A DNA stretch of 64,000 nucleotides from Tetragonia tetragonoides (lineage: Eukaryota > Streptophyta > Magnoliopsida > Caryophyllales > Aizoaceae). The first letter of the stretch is position 1, and each line of letters opens with the position of its first letter. Both the position numbers and the translations under genes were made by a program. The notes under the pieces are model-generated. The model was given only the letters and a program-made list of their open reading frames with translations. It was not told the origin of the DNA and made no database searches. The stretch lies in NCBI GenBank assembly GCA_038025085.1, contig CM076141.1, forward strand, positions 17,362,001 to 17,426,000. The letters run 5' to 3'. Positions 13,039 to 23,658 of the stretch are shown here, piece by piece.

Positions 13039-13082
13039 GTTCATTCTATTAATATACATGATGTACTTCAATGATTTTACAG
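11448..13082 (+). other. Host-like sequence inside the CACTA-like element
   Basis: Starts with ATGGCTTCAACCCCCAAATC, which could be an authentic start codon (MASTPKSQTLTPHLPIFVHQ), in frame until a TAA near 11558. Further on is a Cys-bearing exon-like stretch at 11711-11767 (FYGGPCSVCQFQP, then GTATGT). A T run lies at 12999-13032. I do not recognise the product; it may be a captured leader and first exons. Confidence 0.35.
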
Positions 13083-13203
13083 GATGAGTGGTTCAAAACA
13101 GATTATAAGCCTCGTGTTTTTGATGACATAAAAGCTTGGATGATGTAGATGCTGTTTTCCAGGACTCAAAGGCAAGTTTACGTGATACTATGGACCATAG
13201 AAG
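13083..13203 (+). pseudogene. CIPK-like kinase exon fragment
   Basis: Preceded by TTTTACAG and followed by GTAAGTG, so it looks like a spliced exon. It reads DEWFKTDYKPRVFDD and, after a one-base frame change, LDDVDAVFQDSK. This order resembles the end of the kinase domain and the junction to the regulatory region in CBL-interacting protein kinases. The frameshift and isolation make it a fragment, probably captured by the surrounding CACTA-like element. The match is short, so another kinase family is possible. Confidence 0.45.
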
Positions 13204-13849
13204 TAAGTGTTGGTTCTGAATTTCAAGTTTGCTGTGCTACTTAGTTGTTTGTTGGGTCTGCAATTGTTTTTGGTTGACATAATTATGAGATTGAAGCCAC
13301 GTTTAATTTGTTCTGCTATGTGCGTTTCCATGGCCAAACTAACATCAAATTTGTCTGTACGCAGTATTTTCCGAAGTACTTTGGGGTGCCTCGTTCTCAC
13401 GATAAAATATAGATGAGGTTAGAAGTGAGTGGGCAAAACATGTCGGCGTTAATGTTTAGTTGAGGTGCTTCTTTCTCGATATTTAAGTATGTTAGAAGGT
13501 AGTGAGACAAAATTTATGGATTAAATGGTGAATTTGTTGTGGGTTTTTCTTTTTTTTTTGAATGATGGATTAGTAATTTGGTCATATGTAAGTTGGAATT
13601 GAATATTTTTGTGTATATGTCGACTTTGGAATTATTTTGGAAATGAATGGCGAATTATTTTTGAACTATGTCAAATGACAGGTTTTTTTTGGGTTGATGT
13701 TGTGTGTGTGCTAGCTAATAGTTATTTGTTGGTTATTAGTGCACGCAATGTAAGGTTGGTTCCAAGATACAGTGTAGGACACTAGCTGCAACAATTGAAG
13801 CCAGAAAAAAAAGAAAAAAAAAGGACCAACTGTAACGGGTTTATTTTAG
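13204..13849. other. Non-coding part of the CACTA-like element
   Basis: AT- and T-rich sequence with no recognised exon, between the CIPK-like fragment and the GCGTTAT repeats. Confidence 0.5.
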
Positions 13850-14114
13850 AATGTTATTGCTTGCACCTCTCTTATAACGTTTTCCCAAAATAAGCGTTAT
13901 AGTTGGCAGGACAATAATAGCGGTTTTGCAAAAAAGCGTTATTAGAGGCGCAAAAACAATAACGGCCGCCCCAATAAGCGTTATTAAACGGGATGGAACT
14001 ATAACACTTATAAGCGTTATTATTGCCCTCCTCCAAACAATAACACCCGCCTATATAACGCTTAAAAGCGTTATAGTTCCAGAACCGATATTATAGCCCA
14101 AATCTGATGTAGTG
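13850..14114. repeat. Subterminal GCGTTAT/ATAACGC repeats and CACTA-like terminus
   Basis: About ten copies of AAGCGTTAT, ATAACGC or close variants in both orientations, ending at GATGTAGTG. Some form perfect short palindromes (ATAACGCTTAAAAGCGTTAT at 14055). Confidence 0.75.
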
Positions 14115-14579
14115 CAATATACCTCCCAAAAAAAAAAAAAAGAGCAAAATTGCCCCTTTTTCTTCTCTCTCCTCTTTCCCATGTCCTCTCTCTCCTCCTC
14201 TCTCCTTTCCAATTCCCATCACTGTACTTCCCCTCCATGTCACTGAAATTGGGTTTAACAAGACAATCAAATTGTGGAAATGCAAATTTGGGTTTGGAAA
14301 AGAGGTGGAGAAAGCCTTGCGATTTGTGAAATTGGGCTTAATTATAGGTGCTAATTCCAATTATTGACTGGAGAGAGAGAGTGTTGAAAAATGAAGATGG
14401 TGGTCTGATGAATGAGCAATTGTGAAACGGCGAATATTCCACGGACATGCAGTTATTCTCTTCATCACCTCTTATCACCATCCACACCGCCGGTACGTTC
14501 TCTTACACCCATTTGCCCCCAATTTGCCCAAATTTGATTTTGAAAAAATAGAGAGGAGAGAGGAGAGAGGAGAGAGGAG

Positions 14580-14672
14580 CTAGGTTGCACGGATATCGAT
14601 ACGGATACGGGTACGAATACGGGTGCGGGATACTGCAATTCTAAATTTCCTGGGATACGGGTACGACAAAAA
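14580..14672. repeat. ACGGGTACGG-type degenerate repeat
   Basis: Repeated GATACGGGTACG units, like the ends of the hAT-type element at 63227-63984; probably one end of a related element. Confidence 0.45.
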
Positions 14673-14678
14673 TATAAT

Positions 14679-14946
14679 ACTCCCTCCGTTTCACAATATA
14701 AGTCATACTTTGACTTTGATTTTGTTTCACAATATAAGTCACTTTACAGTTTTCAATGGGTATTTAATGCTATTTTTCGTACTTTACCCTCCCTTTTTCA
14801 TATCATTTACTTATTTTTTCTCACCAATATTGCATTTAATGATTAAAGATACTTTAGTAATTTTACCATCTATTTCTCTTGAATTCACAATTTCTTAATC
14901 TATGTGCAAAGTCAAAAAATGACTTACAATATGAAACGGAGGGAGT
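14679..14946. mobile_element. Stowaway MITE
   Basis: About 268 bp, with ends ACTCCCTCCGTTTCACAATA and, inverted, ACTCCCTCCGTTTCATATTG, flanked by TA. The terminal repeat extends further: AAGTCATACTTTGACTTTG on the left, CAAAGTCAAAAAATGACTT on the right. Typical Tc1/mariner-derived MITE. Confidence 0.88.
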
Positions 14947-15370
14947 ATAAAACAATATAACAACTTAAAAAAAAAAAAGAAAAAAAAGAATGTTAAGTAC
15001 AATTCAATTTCTTACCTTTATGACATTGTTAATATCTATATACTATTCTCCATTAAGAATACAAGATCAGAGATGAAAAACGCGTGAGTAAGTTGATGAC
15101 TATTTTTTTTTGAGTGAAAAGTTGATGACTAATTAGTTGATGGTATGTATGTGTGGAAGATAGAGAGAGTTGGCGAACCGACTAGTTGCTCCGGTAGGCG
15201 TAAGCCTTCAAATAAGAAAAAGATGGAGGCTATGATGAGAAAGAAATATCATTTCTTTTGGGTTGCATAAGGATATATCTAAAGAAATACTTAATCTTTG
15301 TTGCAAAAAAATATAATTAATTGAAAGTGTTTGCTGATTTGGCGTATCTTTAAAGTATCCACCGTGAAGA

Positions 15371-15665
15371 GGAGAGAGAGAGAGGAGAGCCAACGTATAA
15401 CACAGGAGAGAGAGGACAGCGGTATTGTCTTGGCTCTTTGACTGTATAGCTCACAAGTATAATACATGTACGGCAATTTAAAAGATGGTGGGACCCAAGC
15501 TGTACGGATGTTCTATTCACCCATAATAGTGTTGGAGAATAGAACACCCACACATCGTGGGTCCCACCGTCTTTTAAATTGCCATACATATATTATACTT
15601 GTCAGCTATACGGTCAAAGAGCGAAGACAATACCGTTGTCCTCACTCTCCTGTGTTATACGTTTG

Positions 15666-15690
<25 letters not shown>
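15371..15690. repeat. Long, nearly perfect inverted repeat (hairpin)
   Basis: The left arm 15371-15518 and right arm 15537-15690 are reverse complements over about 150 bp at roughly 90% identity, with an 18-bp loop. Both arms contain ACGTATAACACAGGAGAG and GGCAATTTAAAAGA-type blocks and end outward in GA/CT microsatellite. The two strands therefore encode almost the same short peptide, a sign of the palindrome and not of a gene. It could be a foldback MITE or a source of hairpin small RNA. Confidence 0.9.
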
Positions 15691-15703
<13 letters not shown>

Positions 15704-17488
15704 CACCTCTCTCACCAACCAAGCCCACTGGCCAATTATTACCATCCCCAGCAGCACTGCCCAGCCCCGCATCTCGCATCTCCTTCCCATACAACCAATT
15801 CTCCTGATCTCTCTCTTCAATCCGCGAAGCTCGATTCATCACCACCACCATCCCCCACGCCCACCACAATCTCAGCGCCCTTCTTTGAAAAATCTCACTC
15901 TCCTTCATCTTAATTTTCCGGTATATATCTCTCTTTGGATTTTTCATTATTGCATTTTGTTTTTTGTTATCCTCTTAATTATATTTTGTTTTTGATTCTT
16001 TCAATTCAGGATATGAGAGTGAAGATATCTCTTTGAATGAAGTCTATGCTGATCTGAAGGTAATAATGGATTTTTTTTCCTTTTTACATGCTATATATTG
16101 AATTGATATGAGAATGTGAGAGCTGGTTTTTCTCTATTCAATTAGTTTATGTATTTTTTGATTTGAGCTAGGTATATGGCTACCAATTTTCGGCTGAGCC
16201 TGTTCTGTTGCCCCCTCAATTTGGGTAAAATAAAATAGTTAAATCTTCTGAATGTTGGCTTGTAAATGGCTGGTATGGTTGATTTTTGAACATAACTGAA
16301 ATTTGGCTATTGTCAAACTTCAAATTAGGGTTTGTCATTGAACGAATTTAATTTCATGCATGAATTTTGTTTAATTTTTGGTCTCAGTTTCAGTGAATTA
16401 AGTTGCTATTGCCTCTTGAGAAATGTATCTCATGAATATGAATTCAGTGAACAGGGTTTGATGAAAATTCAGACCCATCAATTCCTTAAGCAAGAACATA
16501 TGGGGTTAGCGTGTAAAAGTCACGTAATGAACAAGCCAACCAAATTCTTCTCTTGTTCTTGGCTCCCTAATGCAACCCTTTGTACATGGATTGGACAGGG
16601 AATCAAACGTTGCTTGATTTGATATGAAAAATTGATCAGTATATTGTTGATGTTGCTCTCGAATTGTGAGTATTGGAAAGAAGGGCTTGACTTCTTGTAT
16701 GTTTTCTGTAAATGTGTTAAGGTGTTGTTTTACTCAGATATGAGATGCTTAATTCACTAAGAACATGGTGTTCAGTTTTCTGATCAAGCTGCTTAGTAGA
16801 ATGTGTCTTGGAAGTTGTTTGATTTACTAGGCAATTGTATACCATTTTGGCCACAACCATTTTGCTATTGTCTTGGAATTTCTTACAGTAGGTAAGAATT
16901 TTTTTCCAATTTTTTTATTTGCCCAATTCAATGCCTAATATGTTGAGTTTGTAAGTGTATGATTGGTTTTGATAAAGTCATTGGCCCGTTGGTTTCTAGA
17001 CTCAATTGGCACAGTGGACTTGATTTCAACTTGATTAGTGTTGTTTGATGGTTTTGGGGTATCATCTCTAACTAAATTCTGATTTTATTGTGCATTTAAA
17101 ATTTTCTGTTGAAATTCGCATGATGATTACTGAAGCTTTTGTATGAAAATTTTCAACATTAATAGCTTTTAGCCATGTCTCACACTGTGAGCCGAGTCTG
17201 AGTAACATAGTACTGGGAACGTTTTGATACCTGCAAACCCTTTCAGATGGATCAACACTTGTATGATATACATATGATGGATCAACGCTACAGGGCGTGT
17301 TTTGGTGAGCCAAATTCACCGTCTTATGGTACTGCAAATGCTTCCAATGGTTCTTTCTTTAGGGCTTTTGATTGATGTAAATCAGACTCGGTTATTAGTG
17401 TTTATCGGTCATGCGATTGTTGGAAATTGATCTTGGTTATTCTGTTATGAGCAGCTTTTGACTGTGGGTGCTCTAGTTTTCAGCTGTT
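15691..17488. other. Exon-like and non-coding sequence of uncertain origin
   Basis: C-rich leader-like stretch at 15700-15900, then a possible small exon at 16010-16060 (ends in CAG / begins GTAATAA) and another at 17247-17340 (MDQHLYDIHMMDQRYRACFG). None matches a family I know. The neighbouring VIT/vWA fragment suggests the block holds shuffled gene pieces. Confidence 0.3.
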
Positions 17489-17765
17489 TTATTCAAATCC
17501 AAAGCCAATGCCCAGGCTCCTCAATGGAATTAACTTCCTACTGCTGACCATCTTCTGCAGACCAGTTTTGCTATATGCCTCTTTCCCTTGTATCATAACA
17601 GAATCCATTGCTTGATCTCCAGAATCTGTTTGGACCAGGACCATGTGAGTATACTCTGATGGAAACCCCGTATGCATGCTAATCTCTGCAACTTGCTTCT
17701 CAACTTCCTTGAATCCCGCTAACCGTGCTTTTGCTGTGAGTATATCAATCTCTCTTTGTGCAAAT
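17489..17765 (-). pseudogene. VIT/vWA (inter-alpha-trypsin inhibitor heavy-chain-like) gene fragment
   Basis: The minus strand is open for about 90 residues: EIDILTAKARLAG, then EVEKQVAEISMHTGFPSEYT, HMVLVQTDSGD and, near the end, LRSLGIGFG before a stop. This order (DxLTAxAW..., TGxPSEYTxMVLLETD, LGSLGxGFGN) is that of the region after the vWA domain in plant inter-alpha-trypsin-inhibitor heavy-chain-like proteins. Only one exon's worth is present, with no neighbouring exons recognised, so it is a fragment. Whether a transposon brought it here cannot be told. Confidence 0.6.
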
Positions 17766-18542
17766 ACCTTGTCTAGTCATTATCATCCCTTTTGTAAGTA
17801 TATAATGAATATTGGAGCAGAGAGCAGATTTGCTTTCGAAGAGGAGAACCAAGGGTGGTGTTTTCTTGATTGGCTATACTGTATTTAGAAATTTCTCTCT
17901 TGGAAAACATGTATAAGATCGTCAAGCAGCCAAAGAACTTTTCTATGCACTTCAGGTATCTGTAATTTTTGTTTCGACCTTTCCCTTTGTTTTTTAGGAG
18001 TTTGAGTACCTTGTGAACCAGAACATTAGGTGCATTTTAGAGATCATTTGAGCTAATCTTTTTTCTTAATTTAATTCAACCATGAACCTTTGTCTGGATG
18101 CTTCTCCCTTGTCTTGTTTGGATGTGGCCCCTCTAATTTTATGTGCACATCCATTGTCTTCCTTTATTCTCAGGGTCATGCTATTCATTGCTTTCCATTT
18201 TGCTCATATCAACTCTTTTATTGAATCTCTCTGTTCGAGTAGTGGTATAGTTACTATTTATCATGATGCTTTCTTTCTCTAACCCTTATGCTCATTCTTT
18301 ATTTCCTTCTTTGTTGCATGCACTCTTGCAGTCAAAAAACAAAAAAAAAAAAAAACTAGAGCACATCTGGACCTCCCGAGACCCCTCCCTAGGCTGGATA
18401 CTTACTTGGTTGTTGTTGTGTTGCTCTGTTGTGCTTTCTATACGATTAAATTTGGAGTTGTAATATTACGGTATAATAACAATATTTTCTCTCCAAAAGT
18501 CCTAGCATTTGTTACATATATAGTAGAGTATTAGTTATTCGA
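17766..18542. other. Intergenic, no feature recognised
   Basis: T-rich sequence with short open frames only. Confidence 0.5.
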
Positions 18543-18615
18543 AGCCTATTAGCTCAGACGGTAGAGCAATTGTGCTACTGCACAAAAGACGTGGGTTCAA
18601 ATCCTACATAGGCTG
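18543..18615 (+). pseudogene. tRNA-like sequence
   Basis: A 72-nt cloverleaf-like sequence. It has a perfect 7-bp acceptor stem (AGCCTAT/ATAGGCT), a D arm GCTC...GAGC with A-box TAGCTCAGACGGTAGAGC, and a T arm GTGGGTTCAAATCCTAC with a B box. The anticodon arm pairs only with a 6-nt loop (TTGTG-CTACTG-CACAA), so no sound anticodon can be read and the isotype is unclear. A partial copy of the same sequence lies inverted at 23358-23420, so it may be a repeat or SINE head and not a working tRNA gene. Confidence 0.5.
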
Positions 18616-18678
18616 CTTATATTATAAAAAAAATTAAAAAATTGTTGCTGGAAATCCTTAAAAATCATAATCATAATA

Positions 18679-19880
18679 TCTATATATTAGAGGCATTTTC
18701 TGACAGCTTTGGACGCGTCCACCTAAGCGAACCTTTTTTTTTAAAAAAATAACAATAATAAATCATAAATATAATTTAGGAAACAGAGAATATTAGAGTT
18801 ATGGCAGTAAATCATTGAAGATAATGGAACATTAAGCAATATAACTTTTGTTTCAGGTTTCAAAAATTCAAATTTCTTACATCAATGAAAAGAGCGCGAA
18901 ACGCACTTTAAAACAAGATCCATTTTTAAAAAGTTCAATTAAGTTCACTCTAAGATATTTACAATAAAGTTAAGTTATGATTAGGAAACTTAAGAAAAAA
19001 ATTCTTAAAATAGGAAATAGGAAACTTAGGAGATACTTTATAATTGGCAATTATCCATTCTCACGTTCTAATATTGAAAGAAGCAAGAAAGGGTTGTTAT
19101 ATATGATAAAAGAAAAAACAACGACAAAAACAAGCAAACAAAAAACGAAAATGAAACCCACAGCGACAACGACAACGACAACGAATAGGACAGGGAGTTG
19201 GTATGAGGGGTTTAGGGCAAAAACTTTGGAAGGCAATACAGAATCCCCCTAGATTTAAGCACTAGGAACTAGGAAGTCAATAACATGGGAGGAATATTTT
19301 ATCAAAGCAGAAGGAATGTATTAAAACAAGTCAGTAATCTAGAAATTCTAATATCAAAGGGAGGGGATGACAAGTTAGGCTCTTTTAAGCTTATATAGAT
19401 AACTCTATATATTAGAGGTATTTTCTGATATTATTGGACGTGTCCACCTAAGGGAATCTTTTTTAAAGAAAATAATAATAATAAATCATAAAGGGGGAAT
19501 TCCAAAATTATAAGAATGGCAAATTTGAATTTTTTTTTTTATTAGGGATGTGGTATAGTTTTAAAAGGAGTGTAGTATTAATGCCAACTTATCATAAATA
19601 GAAATTAGGAAAGAGAGAATATTAGAGTTATGGCAGTACATCATTGAAGACAATGAAACATTAAGGGCGTTATAACTTTTGTTTCAGGTTTCAAAATTCA
19701 AATATCTTACACCAATGAGAAGAACACGAAACGCACTTTAAAACAAGACTCATTTTAGCATATATCTTATGCATTGAAATTTTACAAGAGCATATGGAGC
19801 GTCAATCAATCATAATCATAATCATAAAATCTAGAGGCATTTTTTGACAGCATAGAATGCGTACACCTAAACGAGTTCTT
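18679..19880 (+). repeat. Tandemly repeated segment starting TC(TATATAT)TAGAGG
   Basis: Copy a at about 18679-18935, copy b at 19404-19757, and a short third at 19830-19880. Shared blocks are TTAGAGGCATTTTCTGACAG, ACGCGTCCACCTAAG-like and GAATATTAGAGTTATGGCAG, ending in CGAAACGCACTTTAAAACAAG. Copy b has about 100 bp of extra sequence near 19490-19600. The TC start recalls Helitron 5' ends, but no CTRR end with a hairpin was found. A further fragment is near 20222-20290. Confidence 0.65.
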
Positions 19881-20286
19881 TGAAGCTATGTCACCTCAGA
19901 GATCCTTTTTAATTGGCTAAAATATGGCAACTAATACGAAGTAAAAGATGGATATCTTTTGGTGTCCACTAAATGGAAAACTTAACAATTAACAGTACTC
20001 CCGCTTATTGCTCAGGCATTATACGGTATATGCGTTGTAGATCCTTGAGCAAGTGGTATAGAATATGCAGCCATATTTCGATAATCCCTTGATGACCATT
20101 TGCATTTGTGATTAACTATCATGATTACTATACGTGTCACATTTTTTTTTAAAAAAATTTCGTTTACTTATGCTAATGAGTTAATCTTTGAGATAAGCCC
20201 AAAAGAATCTAGGTGCAAACTAATAATAGTAATACCATATATAGAAGTTATGAAAGAGAGAATATTAGAGTTACAGTAGTAAATCA

Positions 20287-20290
<4 letters not shown>

Positions 20291-20370
<80 letters not shown>
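20291..20370. repeat. Compound (AT)n(GA)n microsatellite
   Basis: (AT) at 20291-20317 followed by (GA) at 20319-20370. Confidence 0.97.
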
Positions 20371-20376
<6 letters not shown>

Positions 20377-20462
20377 CGGTTTGTATTTTAAGAGGGGTTA
20401 TATATAGAGAGAGACAGTTTATACTGTTTGTATTTTAAGAGGGGTTTGTATAGGAGCCTTCA

Positions 20463-20464
<2 letters not shown>

Positions 20465-20537
<73 letters not shown>
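20465..20537. repeat. (TA)n microsatellite
   Basis: About 36 TA units. Confidence 0.97.
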
Positions 20538-20540
<3 letters not shown>

Positions 20541-20642
20541 CTAATAAATTGTTATAAAAATAAAATATTCAAAGTCAAATATATTTGATTTGAGCCTAAT
20601 ATGAAGACCCTCTTCGTTATATGTTCATTCGACCATGATTTA

Positions 20643-20846
20643 GGCCCTGTTCTCGTCAACGGAATGATGCGGGACAGTGAGAAATGGAACGGAAATTGCA
20701 GCGCGGGACGGAATGGAATAATAAATATAACTTGTGTGGTACGGAACAGAACGGAAATTACGGTGCGGTGCAGAACGAAACGGAAATTGCAGCGCGGTGT
20801 GGAACGGAACGGAATGCAACATAGAAACGACGAAAAGAACAGGTCC
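20643..20846. mobile_element. PIF/Harbinger (Tourist-like) MITE
   Basis: 204 bp with ends GGCCCTGTTCTCGTC and, inverted, GGACCTGTTCTTTTCGTC, flanked by TTA target duplications (20640-20642, 20847-20849). The interior is built of repeated ACGGAAATTGCAGCGCGG-like units. Confidence 0.75.
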
Positions 20847-21164
20847 TTAGTCAAAATTAGGAGAGTACTTAGTTAAGAAAATGTACTTTAGTTGTTTATA
20901 AAAGAACAACTTTCTCATTTTACTAAGTGTACAATTTTACTATTTTTTACTGATTAAACGTGAAGACCATATCTAAAGAGGTTATTTATTACTGATTAAA
21001 CTTTAGCTAGATCGAATGAGCTGAAACAAATAGGCCAAATACCACCAAGAGGTCAATCTTGAATCTTCGCCCTGAACAAGGAGATTATCGTGAGGTCATG
21101 TTGAAAAGCTTTAAATGTCAGTCGAGACCCAAGAGGTTAATGCCACAAATTGCATGAGTTAGAC

Positions 21165-22420
21165 GTCATTACAGAATTCTCACAACAATTACATATTATT
21201 GTTACATGACTTGGGTATTTGGTGCGAAATCTGTACGCCATTGTTTGAAAAATGGAGTACCTCAATGGGATTTATTAAAGTCATATATAGGAAAAATTAA
21301 TACGGCATGAGGATTATATATACCGTTATGTTATATATATCATTATGAAAATTGTTTTTTTATTATGTGGTCTAAGGGCACATCGTATGATTCGTTGAAT
21401 ACATGGATCTGCATTAGTAAGAGGGAGAAAGCAATATTTGCCATATTAAAAATATAAACAACACATTAATAAACATCACCAATTACCATCTTACCCTTTA
21501 CTATGTTTTGCTTTAATTAGGCTATACAATTTAATAAATGAAAAAAAATAGCAAAAAATTCATCCACAAGCCACATTATTTGCCTACACTATCCACCACC
21601 AACACCTCGATCCACTAGGCTTTAGATTAGAGCTGATCATGGATGGTAGGGCCAGGCTGCAATTTGGACGGGTATGGACAAGGTTTTTTTGAAAAATAAT
21701 TTATTTAATGAGGGAGCTTAGCCCGATCCGTTTAAATAAATGGGTGGACAAGGACAACACAAAATGACCTGCCCAGCCTGACCCCTTTTGGAAATAAAAC
21801 TTTTAGAGAAAATATTAGAAATCACATGAAAAGAAAACTTTTAAAGAAAATCACAAATCGCACGGTTTAAACATTATTGTAGAGCTCTCACAACAATATA
21901 AATGAATTTGTTACATGACTTGGGTGTTTCTTGCGAAATCTATGAGTCATTGTTTGAGAAATGGAATAGCACATTGGCATTTATATGCATGTCTTATATT
22001 TCACACTAACGAATAATATTGTAATTGGAAAAACAAATATGGTGTTCTGATTATATATACCGTTATATGTTGTAAATTTGTATTGTTATCAAGAAGAGGT
22101 TTTTTTTTTTTTTTTTTTTTTATAACTAAGATGGGTTGGTGTAGTGGTTCAACATTTCATCTCTTAAACAAGTGGTCGGGGGTTCGAATCCCAACTCTTG
22201 CGAATGGAACAAATCCCTTGGCCAGCCCCCTACCACTTAGTGTGCTGACAATTAGGGCGATATGATTAATCACTATGGTCGACGGTGGATATCCTTGGCA
22301 AAGACCAAAAAAAATCAAGAAGAGTTTTTCTTTTATGTTCATTAAGGGCACATTTAAGAATCATTATAAATAAATATGCATTTAAAAGAGGGGGAAAGCA
22401 TCTTACCATTTTTTTTGTCC
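21165..22420 (+). repeat. Direct duplication, second copy carrying a SINE
   Basis: Copy 1 at about 21165-21450 and copy 2 at about 21880-22420 share TGTTACATGACTTGGGT, GAAATCTRTRMGYCATTGTTTGA, ATTATATATACCGTTATGT and AAGGGCACAT in the same order. Copy 2 holds a SINE at 22122-22313; copy 1 lacks it. Divergence is considerable, so the duplication is old. Confidence 0.65.
22122..22313 (+). mobile_element. tRNA-derived SINE (same family as 35610-35800)
   Basis: About 190 bp with A-box GGTTGGTGTAGTGGTTC, B-box GGGGTTCGAATCCC and a short A tail. It is flanked by ATCAAGAAGAG at 22088-22098 and 22314-22324, the target duplication; a T run follows the left copy. Confidence 0.85.
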
Positions 22421-22429
22421 TATATATAT

Positions 22430-23160
22430 GATAAATAAATATAAGCAAGTCAGACCAACTAACAGAAAAAGGGGTCACTTTTTAGCAATGTTGGGGTGAC
22501 TTATGCTGAGTAGTGACCTTTTTACTTCATTAAAAAGTGACCCTCGTCTCACCAAAAGTTACAGAAAGACCGTCTTACAAAAGTTTTTGTGTGTATATAA
22601 TACTAGTAATTAATATAAATAAATTGCACTGATAAAGATAAAAAATAACTGTATAGCCTAGTAATTATGATTCAAAGTTATAGCTTGGACACTGAGTACC
22701 AACCAAATATAAATAAGACACAAAAAATCGTATGAGGCAGCCTCAGGTTGGGGCCATTCAACAAGCATGACATCATACTTGGTTATAAAGATGACCTCAC
22801 CTTGAGGTCGCCTCATAAGAAACTTATTGTATAGGAGTATAATTTAGTGATATGATAATATCTATACTGTTATAAATAACATTTACAAATATACTAGTAA
22901 TATATATTTACTTGGAGCCTCCAATTTGATTTATAATGGTACAAATAATACAAAATCAACACAGTGTTGTCTTATAACGATATAAATACTAAATAATCTG
23001 TATTTATTTTCGCAATGTGTATTAGTATTTAAGACATATTTTCACTTATTTCATTTTGAAATCTTTGTGTGGAGCCTGCACTAATTATAATTAACTTAAG
23101 TTGATCCTAATGCTGCCTTACCGCAAAGAGATGCTAATAAAAATATAACCCCAATGAGAC
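22430..23160. other. Intergenic, no feature recognised
   Basis: AT-rich; no exon, terminal repeat or tandem array seen. Confidence 0.55.
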
Positions 23161-23179
23161 TTACAAAAAAGATCATTCA

Positions 23180-23420
23180 TGTTGGTTGAAAACCCCAATA
23201 GGCATTGGTCTTCAACCGGAATAGGCGTTGATTATTGAACTGATGCCAAAGAGTTTATACACGTCGGTCCTTTAAGACAACCGACGCCTATTCCAAGCAT
23301 AGACATCGGTTGTTTTAAAAGACCGACGCCTACTCTTTTCAAGAATCGACGACCATTTGTTTTAACCCACATCTTTTGTGCAATAGCATATTTGCTCTAC
23401 CATCTGAGCTAATAGGCTTC
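23180..23420 (-). repeat. CACTA-type subterminal repeat relic joined to a tRNA-like fragment
   Basis: Repeated ACCGACGCCTATTCC / ATCGGTTGTTTTAAAAGACC units at 23220-23340 resemble the ACGTCGGTT subterminal repeats of the element at 49909-54517. On the minus strand 23420-23358 reads GAAGCCTATTAGCTCAGATG and on to GTGGGTT, the first three quarters of the tRNA-like sequence seen at 18543. Confidence 0.5.
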
Positions 23421-23658
23421 AAAAACAAAAACTATGTAATATATACCGAGATTTTTGGAAGGCAAATATCATTATACCATACTGACTGGAATTACACATA
23501 CGTTCTGTGACAAATTTTACAACTGCACATTTAATCTGGTCTGCATAGATTCGATCAACATTCTGTCAATGTCATCCTCCTCCGTCTCAGTAGGAACTGG
23601 TGGTGATATATGGGGACAATTGCGCAGCAACATTCTGAGTATCTAGATCATTGGTTAT

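Larger units (their letters stand above)
10011..14114. mobile_element. CACTA-like element carrying host-like sequence and a nested LINE
   Basis: The right end is GATGTAGTG at 14106-14114, followed by CAA. Near it (13850-14100) and near the left end (10050-10125) are repeated GCGTTAT/ATAACGC motifs in both orientations, which serve as subterminal repeats. The left terminus is not a clean CACTA; a CAA at about 10008-10010 could be the target duplication. The boundary is mainly set by the uninterrupted homologue at 31663-32229. Inside are a 5'-truncated LINE (10221-11447) and exon-like host sequence (11448-13203). Confidence 0.55.
9885..14562 (-). repeat. Dispersed repeat 'R', copy 1, interrupted by a CACTA-like element
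   Basis: Two blocks match, inverted, the continuous copy at 31663-32229. Block 9885-10005 corresponds to 32145-32229 (shared GGTATGGATACATC and GTAGCTGGACTC). Block 14118-14562 corresponds to 31663-32114. The 4.1 kb between them is absent from copy 2. The repeat includes a short open frame beginning MELAPIIKPNFTNRK in both copies, probably without function. Confidence 0.75.

Noticed and set aside
14091..14360. 89-codon frame (MELAPIIKPNF...), also present at 31865
   Set aside because: Shared because the DNA repeat R is shared; the C-terminal half is low-complexity and the frame is not otherwise conserved.
15466..15995. Overlapping open frames of 100-140 codons on both strands
   Set aside because: They arise from the palindrome and the CT/GA microsatellite; both strands give the same low-complexity peptide.
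20552..20876. Open frames on both strands near 20.7 kb
   Set aside because: They follow the repeated ACGGAAATTGC units of a Harbinger-type MITE.
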